From: Piliocolobus tephrosceles
Lineage: Eukaryota > Chordata > Mammalia > Primates > Cercopithecidae
Assembly: GCF_002776525.5 (NCBI RefSeq)
Contig: NC_045441.1
Span: forward strand, 119,088,341 to 119,152,340
Direction of reading: 5' to 3'
Length of the DNA: 64,000 nt
The notes below the pieces were generated by a model that was given only the letters and a program-made list of their open reading frames with translations, was not told the DNA's origin and did no database searches. Position numbers and translations under genes: made by a program. The first letter of the stretch is position 1. The number at the start of each line of letters is the position of its first letter. Shown piece by piece: positions 55,832-64,000 of the stretch.

Positions 55832-56210
55832 TGAGATACCATTTTGTCCTAGTTAGAATGGCCATTATCAAAAAGGCAAAAAAAATAACAAATGCTGGTG
55901 AGGATGCAGAGAAAGGGGAACTCTTATATGTTATTGGTAGGAATGTAAATCAGTACAGCCATACTAGAAAACAGTATGGAGATTTCTCAAAATAGAACTA
56001 CCATATGATCTAGCAATCCCACTACCAGTTATATATCCAAACTAAAGGAAATCAGCATGTCAAAGAGATATCTGCATCCCCACGTTTACTGTGGTACTGT
56101 TCACAATAGCCAAGATATAAAATCAACCTTAGTGTCCATCAGTGGATAAAGAAAATATGGCCTATGTATATAAATGATGGAATGCTATTTAGCAATTAAA
56201 AAGAAAATTC

Positions 56211-56517
56211 GGCCGGGCGCGGTGGCTCACGCCTATAATCCCAGCACTTTGGGAGGCCGCGATGGGTGGATCACGAGGTTAGGAGATCAAGACCATCCTG
56301 GCTATCACGAGGTTAGGAGATCAAGACCATCCCCATCTCTACTAAAAATACAAAAAATTAGCCAGGTGTGGTGATGGGTGCCTGTAGTCCCAGCTGATCG
56401 GGAGGCTGAGGCAGGAGAATGGCATGAACCCGGGAGGCAGAGCTTTCAGTGAGCCGAGATTGCACCACTGCACTCCAGTCTGGGCAAGAGAGCGAGACTC
56501 CGTCTCAAAAAAAAAAA
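56211..56517 (+). mobile_element. AluY-like, sense, with internal duplication
   Basis: Flanks AAGAAAATTC / AAGACAATTC. A 29-bp segment is repeated at 56270-56298 and 56304-56332. Confidence 0.95.
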
Positions 56518-56780
56518 GACAATTCTGCCATTTGTGGCAACATGAATGAGCTTGGAGGACATGATGTTAAGTGAAATAAGTCAGGCACAAAAAGATAAAT
56601 CTTGCATGTTCTCACTTGTGGGAACTAAAAAAGTCGATTCTCTCTAGAAGTACAGAGTAGAATAGTTTGGGAGGAGTGTTAGCCCAAAGTTTGTTAACAG
56701 ATACGAAAGCACAGCTAGTTAGGAGGAATAACTTCTAGTGTTCTATAGCACTGTTGGGTGACTGTATTTAACACCAATTT

Positions 56781-57075
56781 TTTTTATTTTTTGAGACGGA
56801 GTTTTGCTCTTGTCGCCCAGGCTGGAGTGCAATGGCACAATCTTGGCCCACTTCTCCCTTCACCTCCCAGGTTCAAACAATTCTCCTGCCTCAGCCTCCC
56901 AAGTAGTTGGGATGATGGGTGCCTACCACAATGCCCAGCTAAGTTTTGTATTCTTAGTAGAGATGGGGTTTCACCATGTTGGCCAGGCTGGTCTCGAACT
57001 CCTGACTTCAGGTGATCCACCCGCCTTGGTCACCCAAAGTGCTGAGATTACAGGTGTGAGTCACTGCGCCTGGCC
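56781..57075 (-). mobile_element. AluS-like, antisense
   Basis: Perfect duplication TAACACCAATTT (56769-56780, 57076-57087). Confidence 0.96.
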
Positions 57076-57100
57076 TAACACCAATTTATTGTATGTTTTC

Positions 57101-57267
57101 TTTTTTTTTTTTTTTTTCTGAGACAGGGTCTTGCTCTGTTGCCCAGGCTGCAGTGTAGTAACGCCATCATGGATCACTGCAGCCTTAATCTCCTGGGCTT
57201 AAGTGATATTCCCACTTTGGCCTACCAATGTTCTAGTATTACAGGCAAGAACCATCATGCCTGACCT
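57101..57267 (-). mobile_element. Alu monomer-sized fragment, antisense
   Basis: About 167 bp with its own tail; TATTGTATGTTTTC / TATTGTATATTTTC flanks. Confidence 0.85.
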
Positions 57268-57280
57268 ATTGTATATTTTC

Positions 57281-57579
57281 TTTTTCTTTTTCTTTTTTTT
57301 TTTGTTTGAGATGGAGTCTAACACTCTTGCCCAAGTTGGAGTGCAGTGGTACCATCTTGGCTCACTGCAAGCTCCGCCTCCCGGGTTCACTCCATTCTCT
57401 ACAGGCACCCCCACCACAAAAAATTAGCCCGGCTAATTTTTTTTTTTTTTTTTGTATTTTTAGTAGAGACAGGGTTTCACCATGTTAGCCGGGATGGTCT
57501 GGATCTCCTGACCTTGTGATCCACCTGCCTTGGCCTCCCAAAGTGCTGGGATTACAGACGTGAGCCACCGCACCCCGCC
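57281..57579 (-). mobile_element. AluY-like, antisense, altered linker
   Basis: Part of the right arm is replaced by cacaaaaaattagcc before a new T run. Confidence 0.9.
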
Positions 57580-57820
57580 ATACCTATTGCATATTTTTAA
57601 ACAACTAGAAGCGTAGATTTTGAACATACCCAAAACGAAGAAATGGTAAATGTTTGAGGTGATGGTGTTGTGTCAAACCCCTATTGACTCCCATGGGAAA
57701 GGCACCAGGTTCAAGAGGCCAAAGGAGACATGGGGTTTTACTGGGGGCTACATACATGGAAGAGAGTTCAGGGTCAAAGGGCTGGACAGAAGAACCGCTT
57801 GCAAAAAGCGTGCAGTTTAT

Positions 57821-58111
57821 GGCTGTGTGCAGTGACTCACACCTGTAATCCCAGCACTTTGGGAAGCCAAGGTAGGTGGATCACTTCAGGTCAGGAGTTT
57901 GAGACCAGCCTGACCAACATGGTGAAATTCTGTCTCTACTAAAAATACAAAATGAGCTGGGCACAGTGGTGCATGCCTGTAGTTCCAGCTCGGGAGGCTG
58001 AGGCAGGAGAATCACCTGAACCCAGGAGGCAGAGGTTGCAGTGAGCCGAGATTGCATCACTATATTCCAGTCTGGGCAACAAGAGCGAAACTCTGTCGAA
58101 AAAAAATAAAT
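57821..58111 (+). mobile_element. AluS-like, sense
   Basis: 18-bp duplication AAAAAGCGTGCAGTTTAT (57803-57820) / AAAAAGCATGCAGTTTAT (58112-58129). Confidence 0.96.
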
Positions 58112-58129
58112 AAAAAGCATGCAGTTTAT

Positions 58130-58499
58130 ATAGGATTTTCACCTAGCGCCCTCCGCATGACAACCTGGGGAACATAGGCTGCACAGGGGGATTGAGGGCC
58201 TGAGTTTGGGGTTGAATGAGGATTGCCAGGTGGAGGCTGTCATGGGCTTCCATTTGGTGTTTTCCCATCGTTCTGGGAAGAGAATCCCTGCCTGGTTGGT
58301 CCAGGGCTTCCTGCTCTTGTTGACATCCTTAGGGCAGCAGCCAGACTGGTACGCACCCCTATGAATGGCTCAAGCATGTGGAAGGAACCAACAGTCTTCA
58401 TTAAGTCCCATTTTTCCGGTTGGGACTGAAGCAGAGAGCAGGGAGAGGTGAGCAAGGATGGGGAAGGGAAGGTCTTGTCAGGGGAGGGATAGAGCAGAT
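58130..58499. other. Unique or unidentified sequence
   Basis: Continues from 57668-57820 across the Alu. It has an LTR-like look, but I cannot assign a family. Confidence 0.35.
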
Positions 58500-58517
58500 T
58501 CTCTCTCTCTCTCTCTC
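58500..58517. repeat. (CT)n microsatellite
   Basis: Nine CT units at the tail of the next Alu. Confidence 0.9.
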
Positions 58518-58524
58518 GTTCATT

Positions 58525-58812
58525 CGTTTTTTGAGACATAATCTCCCTCTGTCGCCCAGGCTGGAGTGCAGTGGCACGATCTCTGCTCACTGCAATCTCT
58601 GCCTCCAGGGTTCAAGCAATTCTGCCTCAGCCTCTGAGTACCTTTGATTACAGGCACCTGCCACCACACCCAAATAATTTTTGTATTTTTAGTAGAGATG
58701 CGGTTTCTCCATGTTGAACAGGCTGGTCTTGAACTCCTGACCTCAGGTGATCCACCCAACTCAGCCTCCCAAAGTGGTGGGATTACCATGGCGTGAGCCA
58801 CCATGCCCTGCC
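58525..58812 (-). mobile_element. AluS-like, antisense
   Basis: Full body. Confidence 0.95.
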
Positions 58813-59060
58813 AGCTCCACTTCTTTCTGATGCTGGCATGCCACAAGCTTGCTCCAACCTTTGCAGTTCTACTGCCTGGAATGCTTTGATCCTCAATTTT
58901 TGCTTGCTGGCTTCTTCCCTTGAATCGGGCATCAGCTGAAACATCACATTCTCAGAGAGGCCTTCCCCCACCCCCGCTCACTGTCCTTCAACCTACCCCT
59001 CTTTCTCACATCCGCCTGTCTTACTCCTGCAGCACCTCAGAGCAGATGCTGTTGGCGGCC
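58813..59060 (+). mobile_element. L2 LINE fragment
   Basis: gcctggaatgctttgatcct, then cagctgaaacatcacattct and cagagaggccttccccca follow the L2 3' order. Confidence 0.75.
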
Positions 59061-59288
59061 TTCCCAGCAGCCGTTGGCCTTCCTCCTCGCGGGGAGAACT
59101 CTGATTTTGTTCGGGTGACTCTTCCTAGCCCCACTCACCTTGGGAGTAAATCCTAATTAGCCTCAGCCAATTATGGTGCTTCCAACCGCTTTGCCAGTGC
59201 TTGGTTTGGGATTGGGCGTGGGAGGACATTAGGGCCAATATTTTGACTCTACTGGGGGCTTCTGGAAATACTTTTATTTTTGTGAAAA
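59061..59288. other. Unique intergenic sequence
   Basis: Nothing recognised. Confidence 0.4.
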
Positions 59289-59298
59289 GGGGATGCAT

Positions 59299-59612
59299 AG
59301 GCCGGGCACGGTGGCTCACGCCTGTAATCCCAGCACTTTGGGAGGCCAAGGCGGGCGGATCACGAGGTCAGGAGATCGAGACCATCCTGGCCAACACGGT
59401 GAAACCACGTCTCTACTAAAAATAAAAAAATTTTTAAAAAATTAGTCGGGCGTGGTTTCGGGCGCCTGTAGTCCCAGCTACTCAGGGAGGCTGAGGCAGG
59501 AGAATGGCGTGAACCCGGGAGGTGGAGCTTGCAGTGAGCCGAGATCGCGCCACTGCACTCCAGCCTGGGCGACAAAACAAACCCTCGGCCTAAAAAAAAA
59601 AAAAAAAAAAAA
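59299..59612 (+). mobile_element. AluY-like, sense
   Basis: Duplication GGGGATGCAT (59289-59298, 59614-59623). Confidence 0.96.
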
Positions 59613-59817
59613 GGGGGATGCATGGCATGAATCAGACCCTCTTGGTTTCCAGGGAGTGTCATCCTGTCTGAGTGTGGTGCCTTTAACAGCCAGCTACAAC
59701 CACGTGGGGCGCTGGCAGACAACAGAGCAGAAGAGTGAAAGGGCAGGGTCTGTAATGAAGCCATTGAGTCCCCGAATTAATCAAGCCAGAGCTGTCTGCT
59801 TCAGGGGTTCTTATTGG

Positions 59818-60040
59818 TGATTGTATGGGTTTTGCTACCGTGACAGAGTACCACAGACTGGATGGCTTAAACAACATATATTTATTTTTTCACGACTCTG
59901 GAGGCTAGAAGTCTGAGATCAAGGTGTTGGCTTCTTCTGAGGCCTCTCTTCTTGGCTTGGAGATGGCATCTTCTCTGTGTGTCTTCACGTGGTCTTCCCT
60001 CTTTACCTGTGTCTTAATCTACTCTTATTTTCTTTTAAAA
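59818..60040 (-). mobile_element. MLT1-type MaLR LTR fragment
   Basis: cagagtaccacagactggat, then ggaggctagaagtctgagat: reverse of the 3' part of an ERVL-MaLR LTR. Old, non-coding. Confidence 0.75.
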
Positions 60041-60049
60041 CTAAAAAAA

Positions 60050-60340
60050 GGCCAGGCGTGGTGGCTCGTGCTTGTAATCCCAGCACTTTGGGAGACTGAG
60101 GTAGGCGGATCACCTGAGGTTGGGAGCTCGAGACCAGCCTGGCCAACATGGTGAAAGCTTGTCCCTACAAAAATACAAAAATTAGCCGGGCGTGGTGGCG
60201 GGTGTCTATAATCCCAGCTACTCAGGAGGCTGACGGGGGAGAATCGCTTGAACCCCTGAGGTGGAGGTTGCAGTGAGCAGAGATTGTGCCATTGCACTCC
60301 AGCCTGGGTGACAGAGTGAGATTCCATCTCAAAAAATAAT
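60050..60340 (+). mobile_element. AluS-like, sense
   Basis: Full body with AATAAT tail. Confidence 0.95.
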
Positions 60341-60352
60341 AATAAATTTTTA

Positions 60353-60476
60353 AAAATTAGAGATGGGGGTCTTGCTATATTGCCCAGGCTGGTCTCGAAC
60401 TCCTGTGCTTAAGCAATCCTCTCACCTCGGCCTTCCAAAGTGCTAGGATTACAGTCACTAGCCAACACACCTGGCC
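60353..60476 (-). mobile_element. Alu left arm, antisense
   Basis: Only the outer left arm: FLAM or truncated Alu. Confidence 0.85.
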
Positions 60477-60477
60477 T

Positions 60478-60778
60478 TTTTTTTTTTTTTTTTTTTTTTT
60501 TTAAGAGACAGGGCCTCACTCTGATGTCCAGGCTAGAGTGCAGTGGTGCAGTGGTGCAATCTCAAACCCCAGGCTCCAGTGATCCTCCCATCTCAGCCCC
60601 CCAAGTAGCTAGGACTACAGGCACCTACCACCACACCCAGCTGGTTTTTGTATTTTTTTGTAGAGATAGAGTTTTACCATGTTGCCCAGGCTGGTCTTGA
60701 ACCCCTGAGCTCAAGCAATCTACCTGCCTCAGCCTCCCAAAGTGCTGGGACTACAGGCATGATCCACTGCACCTGGCC
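60478..60778 (-). mobile_element. AluJ-like, antisense
   Basis: 25-base T run then body. Confidence 0.94.
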
Positions 60779-60794
60779 AGTGACCCTTCATTCC

Positions 60795-60824
60795 ATATAT
60801 ATAAAAATATATGTATATATATGT
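60795..60824. repeat. (TA)n-rich microsatellite
   Basis: TA-rich run at the tail of the next Alu. Confidence 0.85.
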
Positions 60825-61117
60825 ATTTTTTTGTGTGTGACGGAGTCTGACTGTGTTACCCAGGCTGGAGTGCAGTGGCGCAATCTCAGTTCACTGCCCT
60901 CAGCCTCCTGGGTTCAAGTGATTCTCATGCTTCAGCCTCCCTAGTAGCTGGGGCTACAGGCGCGTGCCACCACACCCAGCTAATTTTTTGTATTTTTAGT
61001 AGAGATGGGGTTTCACCGTGTTGGCCAGGCTGGTCTCGAACTCTTGACCTCAAGTGATCCGCTGGCCTCAGCCTCCCAAAGTACTAGGTTACAGGCATGA
61101 GCCACAGTGTCCGGCCC
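60825..61117 (-). mobile_element. AluS-like, antisense
   Basis: Full body. Confidence 0.95.
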
Positions 61118-61334
61118 ACATTTTATATTTAAAAAGCAGAATCTGATGTGTGGGAAATGCCAATCCCCAGGCAAATAGAAACGCCTTCATTTTGGAGATC
61201 TGGTATCTGCATAATTTCAACAGAAACTCTTTTTTAGAGAGGCAGCGATGATGTTGGCTTTGATCCGAGCCTCGGGGGTTTCTAGTCTCAATCAAGGAAG
61301 TGAAGATCAAAGAGAACATGACTGATTAGGGCTT
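61118..61334. other. Unique intergenic sequence
   Basis: Nothing recognised. Confidence 0.4.
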
Positions 61335-61485
61335 TGACTCTCAGAGCTTGGTGTGAATCAGAATCACCCTGAGCCTTGTTAAAGGATTCAGACTCCTGGC
61401 TCCACCCTATGGACTCTGATTTAACGAGTTTATAGTGGGGCCCAGGCATCTGTTTGTAACAAGCCACGCAGGTGACATTGATGCC
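61335..61485 (+). mobile_element. MER5-type DNA element, diverged
   Basis: gcttggtgtgaatcagaatc, then caccctgagccttgttaaa and ggctccaccctatggactct follow MER5A. Confidence 0.65.
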
Positions 61486-61564
61486 CACTTGCGTGTTGAG
61501 GACCTGCTGCAGGAGTCTGAGGAAGGCTGGAAAGGGAAACATTCAGCTGTGATGAATCCTAAGA

Positions 61565-61650
61565 CTCTGGGCATGCTGGCGTACATCTATAGTCCCAGCT
61601 ACTTGGGAGACAGGCTGGAGGATCACTTGAGCCCAGGAGATTGAGACAAG
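61565..61650 (+). mobile_element. Alu right-arm fragment, sense
   Basis: Short and diverged. Confidence 0.75.
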
Positions 61651-61680
61651 TGCCCCTACACTCCCCACCTCCATCTCTTT

Positions 61681-61985
61681 ATTTATTTATTTATTTATTT
61701 TTGAGTCAGAGTTTTGCTTTATTGCCCAGGTTGCAGAGTATACTGGTGTGATCTTGGCTCACCGCAAGCTCCACCTCCCGGGTTCACGCCATTCTCCTGC
61801 CTCAGCCTCCTGAGTAGCTGGGACTACAGGTACCCGCCACCGCGCCCGGCTAATTTTTTGTATTTTTAGTAGAGACGAGGTTTCACTGTGTTAGCCAGGA
61901 TGGTCTCGATCTCCTGACCTCGTAATCCACCCGCCTTGGCCTCCCAAAGTGCTGGGATTACAGGCGTAAGCCACCGTGCCAGGCC
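61681..61985 (-). mobile_element. AluY-like, antisense
   Basis: (TTTA)n tail; flanks CCACCTCCATCTCTT / CCACCTTCATCTCTT. Confidence 0.95.
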
Positions 61986-62024
61986 TACCCCCACCTTCAT
62001 CTCTTAAAAAAAAAAAAAAATTCC

Positions 62025-62341
62025 GGCCAGGTGCGGTGGCTCATACCTGTAATCCCAGCATTTTGGGAGGCTGAGGCGGGTGGATCACGAGGTCAGGAGT
62101 TCAAGACCAGCCTGGCTAGCGTGGTGAAACCCCATCTCCACTAAAAATACAAAAAATTAGCCGGGCATGGTGGCATGTGCCCGTAATCCCAGCTACTCAG
62201 GAGGCTGAGGCAGGAGAATTGCTTGAACCCAGGAGGCGGAGGTTGCAGTGAGCCAAGATCACACCACTGCATTCCAGCCTGGGCGACAGAGTGAGACTCC
62301 GTCTAAAAAAAATAAAATAAAATAAATAACAATAATAATAA
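62025..62341 (+). mobile_element. AluS-like, sense
   Basis: Full body, AATAAT-rich tail; inverted relative to the previous Alu, 39 bp apart. Confidence 0.95.
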
Positions 62342-63274
62342 TCCGAGGGCTGTGAGACTATGAAAGGCCTTGAACTGGGCCCTGGAGGGGCAGAAGGCTT
62401 GGGAGGACTGTGATCACATCTCTTTTTAGGCACAGCAGGCTGGGTTTGGACCAGATCATCCATGAAAAGCCAGCATTCACCTCTGGCCAAGACCTGCCCT
62501 TGTGAGAGGCAGCTGAACATTGACCTTCTGCCCCTTACTGTAACCTTTTGGTTTTCTGCTCTTTGGTCAGTTCTGGGGAAGAGACAAACATATCCCTGAG
62601 TTGCTGAAAATTCCGCTGGTGCCTTGGGAGCATGTTCAGGACTGGAGATCATCCAACCTACCACAGTGTCTAAAACTAGAACCAAGCCAGCGAGAAGCCA
62701 GCTGGCTGGGGATCCTGAGGTCTCCCCAGTGATGGAGAGGCCTCTGAGGAGTTGGTGCTCCAGGGAACCACAGCCTTCTCTCCAGCACTGCTCCTTGCAG
62801 CTCCTGCAGCGTCCAGCAGCCAGCACCTGACCCCAAAACAAAGCCACTCCACTTCAGAGCAGCCAACCAGGCAGGCAGGCAGGCTGTGAAAGTCAGTCCC
62901 ACTGCCACATTGGGCCAGCCAGGCCATGGTGTGCCTTGCGAGCTTGCCCTGGCCACCAGGAGGGCTCTATTTTAAATCATGAGAATATGGTCCCCATGAA
63001 ACAGCTGAAGTGAGAACTTAAGACGGAGGGCCCTGTGTTTCCTGTGCCCACCCTGCCTCTTGCTCAGCTGACTTCTCACATCCTGCTGCTGCCCGCCTGT
63101 CAGAAAGGGAACTGCCTCTGAGTCTTATACTGTGGGGAACCAAAGCACAAGGGGAGACATGATGACAGTAAAAGTTCCCAAGAGGAAGGCAAGGAGCTGG
63201 TGTCTAAGCAGACGTGAGTACCAGGATACAGAGCTCCTGGGGATGTTGGAGGATGTGGGCTTTATTCCGGAATA
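62342..63274. other. Unique intergenic sequence
   Basis: 930 bp of GC-richer single-copy sequence with a (GGCA)n run near 62870. Open frames here have no recognised homology. Confidence 0.5.
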
Positions 63275-63468
63275 ATTTTTTTTTTCGAGAGGGAGTCTCG
63301 CTCTGTCGACGAGGCTGGAGTGCAGTGGTGCAATGTTGGCTTATTGAAATCTCCACCTTCCTGGTGCAAGCAATTCTCCTGCCTCAGCCTCCCAAGTAAG
63401 TGAGATTACAGGTGCCCGCCACCACACCAGGCTAATTTTTGTATTTTAGTAGAGATGGAGTTTCACAT
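63275..63468 (-). mobile_element. Alu, antisense, 5' truncated
   Basis: Right arm and linker only, ends tttcacattc. Confidence 0.92.
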
Positions 63469-63942
63469 TCACAGGCAGATAATTGCTGCCCTTTTCACCC
63501 TCAGAACCTCAACAGTGATGCTGCTGTGCCTCCAGCGTTCTTGGCTCTCCAGTTTTGGAATTGCTTCCAGGGACACTTCTTGAGCAAGACAAGAATCAGT
63601 GTCCTGAGAGTCTTATTTATATATTTATTTAACTGCAGTGTTATTACCTAGCTTTATCAGGAGAATTATTTGCCAGACTTAACTCTGAATGCCTTTTACC
63701 TATTTCTGAAAGTCAGAGCTGCTGTAAACGACTTAAGGCCTTGCCATCACTGAGGTTATTTAAAAGAATGTGCCAGAGGCTCTCAAAGCTATTGCATGAG
63801 AAAAGCTACAAAACAAGCACAAGCAAAACCCTTGTTAGAAGTGTGTGTACGGGGTATCACCCTCTCAAAGTCACAACTTTGGGAGGAGAATATCTCTTTG
63901 GATAGTTCGATCCTGCGTGTTTGTTAGAAAAATGAATTTCTC
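63469..63942. other. Unique intergenic sequence
   Basis: Nothing recognised. Confidence 0.5.
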
Positions 63943-64000
63943 AGCTGGGCTTGGTGGCTCACGCCTGTGAGCGCTTTGGGAGGTCGAGGCAGGCGGATCA
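63943..64000 (+). mobile_element. Alu, sense, cut by window end
   Basis: 5' end of an Alu with a short deletion (cctgtgagcgctttggg). Confidence 0.9.

Larger units (their letters stand above)
54810..57667 (+). mobile_element. L1 (L1MA-type) 3' part, split by Alus
   Basis: Collinear L1 ORF2 3' end and 3'UTR in pieces: about 54810-54960, 55420-55534, 55832-56210, 56518-56780, then 57076-57100 and 57580-57667. Marks include gaaacttctgtatagcaaag, gaatcaaaaccacgatgaga, accatatgatctagcaatcc and aaatgtttgaggtgatgg. No intact ORF2. Confidence 0.85.

Noticed and set aside
54810..57667. Possible active L1
   Set aside because: Only the 3' part of an old subfamily, with stops and several Alus inside.
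57668..58499. Possible retroviral LTR remnant
   Set aside because: Appearance only; I could not match any LTR family or find the terminal dinucleotides.
62197..62847. 216-codon minus-strand frame
   Set aside because: Its end is Alu and the rest matches no family I know.

Overview
This is an Old World monkey (Cercopithecidae: macaque, baboon or vervet type) genomic window. It is primate because roughly 110 Alu segments cover, by hand tally, a little under half of it. Several of the youngest Alus carry the AluY variant common in Old World monkeys: 'ctcaagcctg' near the 5' end, 'ctagccgggcgaggtgg' at the second arm and 'gagatccggccactgc' in the right arm. Two runs of N (28048-28147 and 33004-33403) show it is a draft assembly. 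There are no operons, CRISPR arrays, tRNAs or rRNAs.

The only protein-coding exon I can support is coding exon 1 of UBE2H (E2 ubiquitin-conjugating enzyme H) on the minus strand at 20593-20645. It encodes the first 17 residues plus two bases of codon 18. Its 5'UTR and promoter lie in a CpG island at about 20430-21160, with two perfect CRE palindromes (21073-21080, 21087-21094) and a ZNF143/Staf-type element (21159-21177). The donor reads GTATCCTTC, which looks like a U12-type (minor spliceosome) 5' splice site. Everything from 20592 down to base 1 is UBE2H intron 1, which continues out of the window. Everything to the right of about 21200 is upstream intergenic DNA; I see no further gene there.

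Layout: 1-16771, Alu-dense intron with an L1M 3' end (12954-13470), a MER5-type element and a 7SL-like free Alu monomer. 16772-21782, a 5-kb Alu-free island holding proximal intron 1, exon 1 and the promoter. 21783-26527, Alus and MER5 DNA elements. 26527-28010, Alu-free sequence with a GATA/E-box/NF-E2-like motif cluster (26972-27075) that could be an erythroid enhancer of UBE2H. 28148-34700, dense Alus inside a MaLR LTR and an L2 element. 34730-54543, Alus with short single-copy islands. 54545-57667, L1 sequence split by seven Alu insertions. 57820-64000, Alus, an L2 piece, an MLT1-type LTR and about 0.9 kb of unrecognised sequence at 62342-63274.

I did not find a previously undescribed biological system. 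The observations most worth checking are the U12-like donor of UBE2H intron 1, the upstream erythroid-type motif cluster, the paired CRE/ZNF143 promoter, and some instructive retroposition events (an Alu carrying a second poly(A) block, nested Alus, an L2 and an L1 dismembered by Alus). Repeat subfamily names are from memory of consensus sequences, without alignment; boundaries are good to a few bases, except for older elements (tens of bases).
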